DNA from: JAWODU01 sp046483125 | Lineage (GTDB): Bacteria; Verrucomicrobiota; Kiritimatiellia; UBA8416; JAWODU01 | Assembly (NCBI GenBank): GCA_046483125.1 | Contig: JAWODU010000033.1 | Location: 1-27,767, forward strand | Direction of reading: 5' to 3' | DNA length: 27,767 nucleotides | Shown: positions 1 through 7,745 of the stretch, one piece after another | Layout: the number at the start of each line of letters is the position of its first letter | Position numbering within the stretch: the stretch's first letter is position 1 | Translations under genes and position numbers: made by a program | Notes under the pieces: generated by a model | The model's database searches: none | Seen by the model: the letters and a program-made list of their open reading frames with translations, nothing else | Told to the model about the DNA's origin: nothing

Positions 1-229
1 CGCCGTAGGCGTGGGCTCCGCGGGTTGAGCTGTATTCGTATACGCGAGACCCGCGACAACGCAGTAGCAGCGGTGAAGCTTACGTCCGATTTTCGAACGG
101 AATTCATCACGCAGGGGGAAGGGGTCGGTTGCGGTACCCGGGCCCCGCACCGCCGGGCCTGCGTGGCGCGCGGACAGGGCACACACGGAGCGCAGATGGG
201 CCGGCACCCGAAACAGACAAAACCCCGGC
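1..229. other. Left edge, no recognisable gene
   Basis: I see no gene here that I can support. The plus strand stays open from the first base to about 261, but the translation is rich in Arg, Gly and Cys, has no recognisable motif, no ribosome binding site, and looks like chance openness in GC-rich DNA. A short inverted repeat (GCGGGT at 20-25 and ACCCGC at 49-54) could be a weak hairpin. The 3' end of a gene that starts outside the window cannot be excluded. Confidence 0.3.
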
Positions 230-259
230 TTTGCATTCCGTGCAGGCAGGTGCTATGGT
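230..259 (+). promoter_or_regulatory. Candidate promoter of the first sulfatase gene
   Basis: TTTGCA at 230-235 and TATGGT at 254-259 are separated by 18 bases, which would start transcription near 266, about ten bases before the ATG at 277. The same TTTGCAT-N15-GCTAT arrangement occurs in front of the XylR-type regulator gene (2365-2391). The match to sigma-70 consensus is weak, and it is the recurrence of the arrangement that makes it worth listing. Confidence 0.35.
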
Positions 260-276
260 AGCGCATTCAGTCAACC

Positions 277-1830
277 ATGAGCTCAAATTCCGAAAAACCG
301 AACATCGTCTACATCCTCGTCGACGACATGGGCTACGGGGACCTTTCCTGCAACAACGCAGACAGCGCCTGGCAGACCCCCAACCTTGACGCCCTTGCCT
401 CCTCGGGCCTCCGCTTCACCGACGCACACAGCAGTTCCGCCGTCTGTACCCCCACCCGCTACGGCATTCTGACCGGCCGCTACAACTGGCGGAGCCGGCT
501 TAAGGCCGGCGTCGTCGGAGGCTACACGCCTGCCCTGCTCGAAAAAGACAGGACCACGGTTGCCGGTTTTCTCAGGGAACACGGCTATCACACCGCCTGC
601 GTGGGAAAGTGGCACGTGGGCATTACCTGGCCCCTGAAACCCGACATGCCTTCCGATACCCCGGAAGAAGACAAGTGGAAACACACCGATTACTCACAGC
701 CCGTTCTCGACGGCCCGTGCGATCACGGCTTTGACACTTTTTTCGGAATCAGCGCCAGTCTCGACATGCCGCCTTACGTTTTCATAAAGGACAACCGCGT
801 TACCGAACAGCCTTCCGAATGGACAGAGGGCGGCCCCGAAGACGAACCCCCCGGGAAAAAACGAGGTGTCAAAGGTTCCGTAAATTACGCTTTCTGGCGT
901 CCCGGACCGAAGGGCCCGGGGTTTACGTTCGAAAACTGTCTGCCGCGGCTTACCGAAAAAGCCGTCGAGTACGTGCGTGATCGTGAAAGTTCTTCGAAAC
1001 CTTTTTTCCTGTACCTGCCCCTCCCCGCGCCCCACACGCCTATAGTCCCGACCCCTGAATTCCGGGGAAAGTCCGGCACCAATCCCTACGGCGACTTCTG
1101 CCTCATGGTGGACCGGGTCGTGGGCAAAGTCGTAAGCGCCCTTTCCGAGACGCGTCAGGAGAAAAATACCGTGGTCATTTTCGCAAGCGACAACGGATGC
1201 TCGCCCTCCGCCCGCTACGACGTCCTTGCACAATTCGGGCACAATCCAAGCTATATCTACCGCGGCCACAAAGCGGATATATGGGAAGGAGGCCACCGCA
1301 TTCCGCTTCTCGTCCGCTGGCCCGGCAGGGTATCCCCCGGCGCCGTCACGAATCAGACCGTCTGTCTTACCGACCTCTTTGCGACCTCCGCTGAAATTCT
1401 CGGCGCCGAAGTGCCGGAGGATGCGGCCGAAGACAGCATAAGCAACCTGCCTCTCTGGCTGAACCCGGATCTCGATGAGCCCGTCAGAGAAGCCACGGTG
1501 CATCACTCCATAAGCGGGATGTTCAGTATCAGGCAGGGACCGTGGAAACTCGAAATGTGCCCCGGTTCGGGAGGCTGGAGCAAACCCACGGACAGCGAGG
1601 CGCGCGAGATGGATCTGCATTCAATACAGCTTTACGACGTGGCCGCCGACCCGGGCGAACGTACAAACGTAGTTGACAGTCACCCGGAAATCGTAAAGAA
1701 GCTGACGGCACTGCTCACGGACTACGTAGAGAAAGGCCGCAGTACTCCAGGCAGGCCGCAGGAGAACACGGGACCCGGCTGGTGGCCACAGCTGAACTGG
1801 ATTCCCTCACCTGAAAACAGCAGAAGTTGA
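277..1830 (+). CDS. S1-family sulfatase (arylsulfatase A-like)
   Basis: This is a formylglycine-dependent sulfatase that would hydrolyse a sulfate ester on a glycan or aryl substrate. The 517-residue protein shows the whole family layout: metal-binding Asp pair VDDMGYGD at 15-22, the sulfatase signature CTPTR at 57-61 with Cys57 as the residue converted to formylglycine, GKWH at 110-113, a His at 253, and ASDNG at 303-307. Length is normal for the family. The start is fixed by an in-frame TAG eight codons upstream, so there is no signal peptide and the enzyme should be cytoplasmic. No Shine-Dalgarno sequence is evident. It stands alone, convergent with the response regulator gene. The substrate cannot be deduced. 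Confidence 0.95.
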   Translation: MSSNSEKPNIVYILVDDMGYGDLSCNNADSAWQTPNLDALASSGLRFTDAHSSSAVCTPTRYGILTGRYNWRSRLKAGVVGGYTPALLEKDRTTVAGFLREHGYHTACVGKWHVGITWPLKPDMPSDTPEEDKWKHTDYSQPVLDGPCDHGFDTFFGISASLDMPPYVFIKDNRVTEQPSEWTEGGPEDEPPGKKRGVKGSVNYAFWRPGPKGPGFTFENCLPRLTEKAVEYVRDRESSSKPFFLYLPLPAPHTPIVPTPEFRGKSGTNPYGDFCLMVDRVVGKVVSALSETRQEKNTVVIFASDNGCSPSARYDVLAQFGHNPSYIYRGHKADIWEGGHRIPLLVRWPGRVSPGAVTNQTVCLTDLFATSAEILGAEVPEDAAEDSISNLPLWLNPDLDEPVREATVHHSISGMFSIRQGPWKLEMCPGSGGWSKPTDSEAREMDLHSIQLYDVAADPGERTNVVDSHPEIVKKLTALLTDYVEKGRSTPGRPQENTGPGWWPQLNWIPSPENSRS

Positions 1831-1858
1831 AGCGTTCAACACCTGCCGCGTACGCGGG

Positions 1859-1890
1859 CGCCGTCTTTAAACGGCGACGGCCTCTTTTTC
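1859..1890 (+). terminator. Candidate terminator after the first sulfatase
   Basis: CGCCGT (1859-1864) and ACGGCG (1871-1876) form a perfect 6-bp stem with a 6-base loop, followed within ten bases by a T-rich stretch. It lies just past the sulfatase stop codon and overlaps the 3' end of the convergent response regulator gene. The T tract lies downstream only in the plus-strand direction. Confidence 0.4.
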
Positions 1891-2238
1891 TTTAAGGATC
1901 CGGGTGCTTTCCGAAACCAGCCTGGAGTAATCGTCCGGTTTCACAAAAACCCGGTCAAATACTCCTTTGGCCTCAGCCATCAGGTTGTCCCCCGAACTTC
2001 CCGTAAAGGCGAACAGGGGAATGTCCGGATGCTGTACGCGCATTTGTCTCGCCAGTTCGACACCGTCCATGTCAGGCATATTGAGATCGCTTATCACGAG
2101 CCCGAACAAACGCTGTTCGCAAATATCCAGTGCCTGTTTCGCCGACGACGCGGTGGCGTATTCACAGCCGGCGTGTTTGAAAAGAGTGGAAAGCACCTTG
2201 AGTACAATAGGGTCGTCGTCAACCAGTAACAACTGCAT
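1867..2238 (-). CDS. Single-domain response regulator (CheY-like receiver)
   Basis: This is a stand-alone phosphoacceptor receiver domain of 123 residues with no output domain. It shows the acidic cluster DDD at 7-9, the phosphoacceptor Asp51 in ISDLNMPDMDG, the switch Thr79, and the conserved Lys100 followed by Pro. The N-terminal strand LLLVDDD confirms the start. An AGGAG-type ribosome binding site lies at about 2251-2257, 12 bases upstream of the ATG, which is rather far. No histidine kinase or chemotaxis gene lies in the window, so its partner is unknown. It is divergent from the XylR-type regulator gene and shares a 164-bp intergenic region with it. Confidence 0.92.
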   Translation of the reverse strand: MQLLLVDDDPIVLKVLSTLFKHAGCEYATASSAKQALDICEQRLFGLVISDLNMPDMDGVELARQMRVQHPDIPLFAFTGSSGDNLMAEAKGVFDRVFVKPDDYSRLVSESTRILKEKEAVAV

Positions 2239-2278
2239 GATCTGTTGTTTCTCCTTTGTAAGTTACAAAATTTCCTGC

Positions 2279-2297
2279 CCGGCAATTTCCGGCAATT
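2279..2297. repeat. Tandem 10-bp direct repeat upstream of the response regulator
   Basis: CCGGCAATT occurs twice, at 2279-2287 and 2289-2297, exactly one helical turn apart. It lies upstream of the response regulator start codon, on the gene-distal side of its ribosome binding site. It could be an operator in the 5' untranslated region or simply a local duplication. Confidence 0.4.
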
Positions 2298-2349
2298 CGC
2301 GCTTATTTTTATTAATTTAACACCCGCGGGAGAAATAATCTACCGGCTG

Positions 2350-2379
2350 ATGCGACAAATTGAGTTTGCATATGCGACA
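2350..2379 (+). promoter_or_regulatory. Direct repeat ATGCGACA, candidate operator of the XylR-type regulator
   Basis: The 8-mer ATGCGACA occurs at 2350-2357 and again at 2372-2379, 22 bases apart start to start. AraC-family dimers are known to bind direct repeats about two helical turns apart. The pair overlaps the -35 and spacer region of the putative promoter of the regulator gene that follows, so autoregulation is the simplest reading. The repeat is seen directly; the binding protein is inferred. Confidence 0.45.
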
Positions 2380-2394
2380 CCGAGCAGCTATATT
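2365..2394 (+). promoter_or_regulatory. Candidate promoter of the XylR-type regulator gene
   Basis: TTTGCA (2365-2370) and TATATT (2389-2394) are 18 bases apart. The -10 element ends eight bases before the ATG at 2403, so transcription would begin at or within two bases of the start codon, implying a leaderless mRNA. No Shine-Dalgarno sequence is present, which fits. Confidence 0.45.
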
Positions 2395-2402
2395 TTGCCG
2401 GC

Positions 2403-3545
2403 ATGAAAAAGTATCGGGTACACATAATCATATCCATGAAAGAAGCATTCGGACGCAGGCTCGTTGAGGGCATTGCCGATTATGTCCACCGGCGCGAGGA
2501 CTGGGAATGCCGCCTCACCGATTGCCACCGGTCCGCGGACCTCTCCCGTGTTGACACCGGACCGTCAGGCGCCGACGCAATCATAGGCGCCATTACTCCC
2601 GCAATTGCCCGAAAATGGAAAGGCAAAGCCCGCCGGTTTATTGTCAACGTTTCATCCGCTTCTCATGTCAAAGGCGCAAACAACGTGGTGCCGGACAACA
2701 AGGCCGTCGGGCAAGTCGCCGCTGAATATCTTCTGGACAAGAACCTGAACCACCTGGCGTACATCGGCCCCGTCCGTCCGTCTGCCCGACACGACGGGTT
2801 CGCGCGTTTCGCCAGACGGAAAGGCCGTAAAATTTCCGTCTTCAATACCGATTACGATTACGTCCTTACGCCGCAATGGGAAGAATCCACCGCCGCCTGG
2901 CTTTCCGGACTGCCCAAACCGTGCGGTGTCCTCGCCTACAACGACATTATCGCCTCCCATCTCGTTACCGTGGCCGCCCACTGCGGCATTGAAGTGCCGG
3001 TTGAGCTGGCCGTCATGGGCGTGGATAACGATCCTCTCAGGTCGCTTTTTACTTCCGTGCCGATCACGAGCGTGGACCCCGATTTCAGAAAGCTCGGGCG
3101 GACCTCCGCGCGGGTACTCGATGAAATGTTCATGAATGACGCTGAACCCGTTAAATCGATCCTCATTCCGCCCATGGAAGTTGTAGAGCGCGACTCGACC
3201 GATTTTCCCGAAACCAGCGACCGCCTGGCGGTCAGGGCGGCGCGCGTGATTCGCGACCGGGCCTGTTCCGGATTGCCGGTGGGGCAGATTATCCGGCCAA
3301 TACCCGGCACCCGAAGAACGATTGAACGCCATTTTGACAAAGCCTTCGGCCGCTCCCTTCATGACGAAGTTACCAGGGTAAGGATACTTGAAGCCAGGCG
3401 GCTTCTCAAGAGAACGCACATGCCGCTGACCCTGATAGCCGCACGCGTTGGTTATGAAGACATGAGACACTTTCTCACGGTCTTCCGCAAAAAAATGGGC
3501 GTGCCGCCCGGCGTCTACAGGCGCAAAGACCGCAAAGTCCGCTAA
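2403..3545 (+). CDS. XylR-type transcriptional regulator (LacI-like sensor plus AraC HTH)
   Basis: This 380-residue protein joins a periplasmic-binding-protein-like sugar sensor (about 1-270, with LacI/GalR-type stretches such as VMGVDNDP near 205) to a C-terminal AraC-type double helix-turn-helix (about 280-376, with ARRLLKRT and IAARVGYEDMRHFLTVFRKK). This domain order is that of E. coli XylR, a type common in PVC bacteria. It would bind a sugar ligand in the cytoplasm and switch nearby catabolic genes. The recognition helix core GYEDMRHFLTVFRK is intact. The ATG at 2403 directly follows a -10-like element and has no Shine-Dalgarno. Likely targets are the GH50-like gene downstream and its own promoter; this is inference from position. 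Confidence 0.92.
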   Translation: MKKYRVHIIISMKEAFGRRLVEGIADYVHRREDWECRLTDCHRSADLSRVDTGPSGADAIIGAITPAIARKWKGKARRFIVNVSSASHVKGANNVVPDNKAVGQVAAEYLLDKNLNHLAYIGPVRPSARHDGFARFARRKGRKISVFNTDYDYVLTPQWEESTAAWLSGLPKPCGVLAYNDIIASHLVTVAAHCGIEVPVELAVMGVDNDPLRSLFTSVPITSVDPDFRKLGRTSARVLDEMFMNDAEPVKSILIPPMEVVERDSTDFPETSDRLAVRAARVIRDRACSGLPVGQIIRPIPGTRRTIERHFDKAFGRSLHDEVTRVRILEARRLLKRTHMPLTLIAARVGYEDMRHFLTVFRKKMGVPPGVYRRKDRKVR

Positions 3546-3966
3546 CGAGCCTTCCGTAAACTGCCCTTGCCTGTAAATGTCCGCGTTATTGGCTGAAAAT
3601 CCAGTTCGACTACTGCGGGGGATAGTGTACTGGTCCACCGACTTTCGGAGGGCGTTTTTGAAAGGATTTCGGGTCGGGTTGGATGTTCCTTGAATCTTGA
3701 TCTGGCATTTTTCTGAGGTTGCATGCTCCGAATCATGGGCAAATTTCCGGGTCGAGACGCAGTTCGGCTGTCCACATTGCTCCAACGTGAAAGCGCGCGG
3801 GATTGCCCAGCCCTTTTCAAGTCAACTATCGGCAGATGCTTCCTGCCCTCAAGAAACGACACCTCAAGCGTCATTTCCGGCAGTTGGGAGTCGGGAATGT
3901 CCGAGGTCGGCAGTTTCAAGGGCTACGTGCCCTGAAAAAAGCTGTAAATACCATACCATGTTATTG
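3546..3966. other. Intergenic region without a convincing gene
   Basis: About 420 bp between the regulator and the GH50-like gene. The open frames on both strands (minus 3542-3919, plus 3723-3935) contain no recognisable motif, no ribosome binding site and unusual Arg/Ser-rich composition, so I do not call them genes. The segment holds a hairpin with a T run (3635-3659) and a promoter at its right end. It is not excluded that the middle is a genome-wide interspersed repeat or a decayed gene. Confidence 0.4.
3635..3659 (+). terminator. Candidate terminator downstream of the XylR-type gene
   Basis: CCACCGA (3635-3641) can pair with TCGGAGG (3645-3651) with one A-A mismatch around a CTT loop, and TTTTT follows at 3655-3659. 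The distance from the regulator's stop codon is about 90 bases, somewhat long. Plausible but weak. Confidence 0.35.
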
Positions 3967-3996
3967 TTGACGTGCCACCGTGTTGTACTATTGTTG
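3962..3996 (+). promoter_or_regulatory. Candidate promoter of the GH50-like gene, with a TATTGTTG repeat
   Basis: TTGACG (3967-3972) and TATTGT (3989-3994) are 16 bases apart, a good sigma-70 arrangement. The 8-mer TATTGTTG occurs at 3962-3969 and 3989-3996, overlapping both promoter elements, so a repressor or activator could bind there. The -10 ends seven bases before an ATG at 4002, which would give a leaderless message. Confidence 0.5.
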
Positions 3997-4001
3997 CCGG
4001 C

Positions 4002-6080
4002 ATGTGCGCAGGTCACAGCATGAAATCGCTCAACCTCAGATACATCATCCTGGAAAGCCTCAGCGGCGTGGCGGCATGGCGGGACGGTGACGTTATGGCC
4101 GTGCGCGTACTGCCGCCGCCCAAAGCGCAACCTGCCCTTCCGCGGGGTTACGCGCACGACGACCCGCCGGCGGCGGTCTTTCAATTACGCCCCAACACCG
4201 AAGGCGACGAGCCTTTTGAATCCCGGCGGTGGAAATCGGTGTCATTTCAGACTGAACTGGATTCACCCGAAAGCTGGCTGGTTCGCGTCCGCTTCCGCGG
4301 AAGCGGGTGGCTTCCCGCCCGTACCGAGTTCTGGCGGGACGTTGAAATCAAGCCCGGCCGGGGCGGGATCGCGATCGACACTTCCGACTGTGTCATATGC
4401 ATGGACAGCGGTACGCTGGAATACATCCGGTGCGACGTTCTGAAGGCCCCCGGCGACAGTTGCCTGAGAATCTCCGGGATCAGTGCCGTGGAACACGATT
4501 CAACGACTTTCTGGGAAACACGCATCGACCGCTTCGGACAGAGGCTTAAAGGCCGCTGGGAAGGCAAGGTGAAATCGGAAGACGACCTCAAGGCCGACGC
4601 GTCCGCGGCGCTTCCCGACCCGCTTCCCGGTAACGACCGCGACCGATGGGGAGGCTGGAAAAAAGGTCCCCGATTCAATGCGACCGGCTCGTTCGACTCG
4701 GCGCGCGACGATAACGGCAGGTGGTGGCTGGTAACGCCGGAAGGCAACCCGTACCTGAGCCTGGGCGCCTGTTGTACCGGTGTGGGCTCCGTAGGTATGG
4801 CTGTTCCCGGCCGCGAATCGTGGTTCGAGGAAATCCCCGCCAAAGACGGAGAACTCGCAGACGCCTGGCGCGCCGACCCCAGGGGCGGCTTCGGAGGGGC
4901 GGAACTGTATCCGCGCAAGTGGCACGGGCACGCGAGGGCGGACGACCCGGGGGTCACTCAATTCAATTACCTGGTAGCCAACCTCGTCCGCAGTTTCGGT
5001 TCCGACTGGTACGAGCGCTGGTGCGGCCGCACCGAAGCGCGGCTGGATGCGTGGGGACTCACGTCGCTGGGATGCTGGTCCGACCTCGAGTTCGCCGAAG
5101 CTCGCCGCCGCCCGGCTGTAATGCCCGCCGAACGGCTGAGTCCTCCAGACTGGACCGAGCTGGTGAGTACGCGCGATCCCGTGTGGCCGGTCAAAAGGGT
5201 ACCGGATGTGTTCCACCCGGGGTTTGAAAGCGCGGTGGAAGGATGTTTCAAGGACCTTGAGCGTTTCCGGAACAAGCCGTGGGTACTGGGTTTTTTCATG
5301 GGGAACGAGCAGAACTGGTCTTCTCTCGTCACACCGCTGGCGTTGCCCCTTGCCTGGGAAAGCCGCCGCGTGTTCATTGACGGCTTAAGGGGAAAATACG
5401 GCGCTATTGACGCACTGAACCGCGCCTGGCTGACTCGTTTCGCGAGCTGGGACCGGCTGGCCGGCGAACAGATCAATGCCCACTATCCCGGACTGAGTGA
5501 GACCGGCGTGGCCGATTGCGACGCCTTCCTGGAGAAGTTCTGCGACCGTTATTTCGGCCTGGTTCGAAAAGAACTCAAACGCGCCGTTCCGCAGGCCCTT
5601 TTCTGGGGATGCCGCTACCTGGCCCTCCCGCCCAGGGCCGCGGTCCTGCGCGGATCCGCCCGGCATATGGACCTCGTCAGCATAAACTGGTACCTGTGGC
5701 ATAAGCAGGAACCCGAAGACGCCGCGCGTTTCCTGGGGCACTGGCACGAACTGTGCGGGGGCAAACCGCTGGCCATGACGGAATGGTCCTTTGAGATGAC
5801 GAACGAGCGGCTATTGGCATCCCGGGCACTGTTTACCACCGAGGCTGAACGCGCCGAGCTTGCGGGCAGGTACATTCGCGCCTGCTTCTCACTGCCCTTT
5901 GTCGTGGGACTGCACTGGTTCCAGTGGCCGGATCAGCCGATCCTGGGGCGCGGCAGACGAGACGGAGAACGCAGTGCTTTCGGCCTCGTGGACGTTACCG
6001 ATCGCCCGCATGAAAAACTGGTCGGTGTAATACGCGAAAACTCCCGGCGAATGTACGAAATGCACAGCAACGGCAGATAA
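4002..6080 (+). CDS. GH50-like (agarase/beta-galactosidase clan A) glycoside hydrolase
   Basis: This 692-residue protein has an N-terminal beta-sandwich-like region (about 1-200) followed by WGGWKKGPRFNATGSF near 215 and WWLVTPEGNPYLSLG, a junction typical of GH50 agarase-related enzymes. A TIM barrel follows, with the expected acid/base Glu436 in FFMGNEQNW and nucleophile Glu594 in AMTEWSF. It would cleave a galactan or other beta-glycan, retaining configuration. No signal peptide is visible, so it probably acts in the cytoplasm. The start is uncertain: ATG 4002 lies directly at the predicted transcription start, ATG 4020 is the next choice with a weak AGGT upstream, and GTG 3972 overlaps the promoter and is unlikely. 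Exact family and substrate remain open; GH42-like enzymes are the alternative. Confidence 0.78.
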   Translation: MCAGHSMKSLNLRYIILESLSGVAAWRDGDVMAVRVLPPPKAQPALPRGYAHDDPPAAVFQLRPNTEGDEPFESRRWKSVSFQTELDSPESWLVRVRFRGSGWLPARTEFWRDVEIKPGRGGIAIDTSDCVICMDSGTLEYIRCDVLKAPGDSCLRISGISAVEHDSTTFWETRIDRFGQRLKGRWEGKVKSEDDLKADASAALPDPLPGNDRDRWGGWKKGPRFNATGSFDSARDDNGRWWLVTPEGNPYLSLGACCTGVGSVGMAVPGRESWFEEIPAKDGELADAWRADPRGGFGGAELYPRKWHGHARADDPGVTQFNYLVANLVRSFGSDWYERWCGRTEARLDAWGLTSLGCWSDLEFAEARRRPAVMPAERLSPPDWTELVSTRDPVWPVKRVPDVFHPGFESAVEGCFKDLERFRNKPWVLGFFMGNEQNWSSLVTPLALPLAWESRRVFIDGLRGKYGAIDALNRAWLTRFASWDRLAGEQINAHYPGLSETGVADCDAFLEKFCDRYFGLVRKELKRAVPQALFWGCRYLALPPRAAVLRGSARHMDLVSINWYLWHKQEPEDAARFLGHWHELCGGKPLAMTEWSFEMTNERLLASRALFTTEAERAELAGRYIRACFSLPFVVGLHWFQWPDQPILGRGRRDGERSAFGLVDVTDRPHEKLVGVIRENSRRMYEMHSNGR

Positions 6081-6142
6081 TACCCTGCCGGGCACGGCGG
6101 ACCTCTTCGTGCTGTCGAGCCCAACGCGCATACTGCTCAATT

Positions 6143-6159
6143 CGCGGCTCCCGGCCGCG
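6143..6159. terminator. Hairpin between convergent genes
   Basis: CGCGGC (6143-6148) and GCCGCG (6154-6159) form a perfect 6-bp GC stem with a five-base loop, in the 86-bp gap between the convergent GH50-like and sulfatase genes. There is no T tract on either side, so it may slow transcription rather than act as a classical terminator. Confidence 0.3.
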
Positions 6160-6166
6160 CCAGTCG

Positions 6167-7531
6167 TCATCCGGCCATCGACGGCATGTCGGGCAAATCG
6201 TACATGGCAACAATATACGGATGGTCTTCGCGATACTCCGTCAGCGGTTTTGCGTTCTCCACGTACCCGCTCTGCCGCCGGGCCCGTCCCGGAGTTTCCG
6301 TAAGAGAATCGCCCAGATCCCGCCGCATGCCGTCCGCCGTCTCCGTCAGCCGCTTGACTGTCCCGGTTTCCGTATCGTAAAGATTTCGACTCTCGCCCAC
6401 GTCGTCGCGAAGATTGTAGAGAGCGTTCAGGGGTTCTTTTCCCTTGTGAAAATGCAGTTTCCAGTCCCCCTGCCTCACGGCTTCCAGCCCGTTTCTGCGG
6501 TAGTAGAAGAACGTCTCGTCAACGGCGTCCCCGGAATTGTCGAGAATGACAGAAGAAAGATCGGCGCCGTCCAGCGGCCGCCTGCCGTCCGGCGTTTCTC
6601 CCGCAAGCGATGCCAGGGTCGGGAAGAAATCGATTGAACGTGCCGCGTGCCGGTACGTTCGGCCGGGAGAGATCACGCCCGGCCAGTGCATGATACAAGG
6701 CACCCGCTGGCCGCCCTCCCAGGTGGTGCCCTTCGTTCCCCGGCACGGCAGGTTACTGCCTCCCTCGCCCCTGTCGCGCGAACCGTTATCGCTGGTAAAG
6801 ATGATCAGCGTGTTATCGAAAAGTCCGTACTGTTTGAGCCATTCGATTATCACGCCGGTGCTCCAGTCTATGTACTCAACAGCCGCGCCGTACGCGCCGT
6901 TACGGGAATTCTCAAGGAACTGCTTCGGCACAAAAAGAGGGAGATGTACGTACATGTGAGCCAGGTACAGGAAGAAAGGCCTGTTCCGCTCGCGCGCAAT
7001 AAACTGGAGGGCTTCATCGGTATATCGCTCCGTAATACCTCTCTGGTCGGGCTGTTGCTGTATAACTGTTCCGTCCCGCAGAAGCGGCAGGGGCGGCCGG
7101 TCCGGATTGGTGGCCTGGCGTCCCATATCGTTGCTGAATGGAATTCCGAAATACTCGTCGAATCCGTGTTCGGTGGGAAGAAATTCCGGTTGGTCCCCGC
7201 AATGCCACTTCCCCACGATTTTCGTGTCGTAACCCGCGCGTTTCAGAAGTCCGCCGATTGTCTCTTCCTTTCCGCTCAGGCCCCTCTCCTGTCCCGGGAA
7301 CAGAACGGGATGATCGCCGAACCCGATACGGGGCGGATAACACCCGGTAAGCATCGCGGCGCGTGAGGCGGAACAGACCGGCGAAGCCATGTAGAAATCC
7401 GTAAACCGCACCCCGTCGCGCGCCAGGGAATCTATGTAAGGCGTACGGTTTTTTTTCGATCCGTAACAGCCGAGATCTCCGTATCCGAGATCGTCGCAAT
7501 TAATCAGTATGATATTGGGCCTGTTCTTCAT
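6167..7531 (-). CDS. S1-family sulfatase with CSASR signature
   Basis: A 454-residue sulfatase. It shows NCDDLGYGDLGCYG at 11-24 (metal-binding Asp pair), the signature CSASR at 53-57 (Ala in place of the usual Pro, an accepted variant) with Cys53 as the formylglycine precursor, GKWHCGD near 109-115, TSDNGSRD near 250, and a C-terminal ALYNLRDDVGESRNLY typical of the family end. The ATG is preceded by an in-frame TAG and by AGGAG six bases upstream, so the start is secure and there is no signal peptide. It is convergent with the GH50-like gene and divergent from the MORN gene. The substrate cannot be read from sequence. Confidence 0.95.
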   Translation of the reverse strand: MKNRPNIILINCDDLGYGDLGCYGSKKNRTPYIDSLARDGVRFTDFYMASPVCSASRAAMLTGCYPPRIGFGDHPVLFPGQERGLSGKEETIGGLLKRAGYDTKIVGKWHCGDQPEFLPTEHGFDEYFGIPFSNDMGRQATNPDRPPLPLLRDGTVIQQQPDQRGITERYTDEALQFIARERNRPFFLYLAHMYVHLPLFVPKQFLENSRNGAYGAAVEYIDWSTGVIIEWLKQYGLFDNTLIIFTSDNGSRDRGEGGSNLPCRGTKGTTWEGGQRVPCIMHWPGVISPGRTYRHAARSIDFFPTLASLAGETPDGRRPLDGADLSSVILDNSGDAVDETFFYYRRNGLEAVRQGDWKLHFHKGKEPLNALYNLRDDVGESRNLYDTETGTVKRLTETADGMRRDLGDSLTETPGRARRQSGYVENAKPLTEYREDHPYIVAMYDLPDMPSMAG

Positions 7532-7675
7532 CTATAACTCCTGTGCTGAATGACTTCAGACAACATAGATCACCATTCCTGAAAGTGAAAAGGATTTTCC
7601 GGCTGAATCTTTGCGCATGGGGGCGGGAAGCACCCCAAAAACTGCCCCTTGCCTCAGATTATTCGAGCTGATACC

Positions 7676-7704
7676 TTGTCGTACCGTTTACCGCGAGCTA
7701 TTCA
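7676..7704 (+). promoter_or_regulatory. Candidate promoter of the MORN-repeat gene
   Basis: TTGTCG (7676-7681) and TATTCA (7699-7704) are spaced by 17 bases, predicting a start near 7711 and a leader of about 35 bases that contains the strong ribosome binding site at 7733-7740. Confidence 0.35.
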
Positions 7705-7745
7705 GAAACGTACGCGAAATGATTTCGGAACAGGGGAGGAAGAAA

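Noticed and set aside
25..261. Open frame at the left edge
   Set aside because: No ribosome binding site, odd composition and no motif; could be chance or the end of a gene outside the window.
2652..3785. Minus-strand open frame (377 codons) across the regulator gene and the following gap
   Set aside because: It is opposite the XylR-type regulator and its extension into the gap has no family features.
3972..4001. GTG at 3972 as start of the GH50-like gene
   Set aside because: It lies inside the promoter, before the -10 element; the ATG at 4002 or 4020 fits better.
7611..7745. Upstream in-frame extension of the MORN protein
   Set aside because: It would bury the signal peptide and ignore the strong ribosome binding site at 7733-7740.
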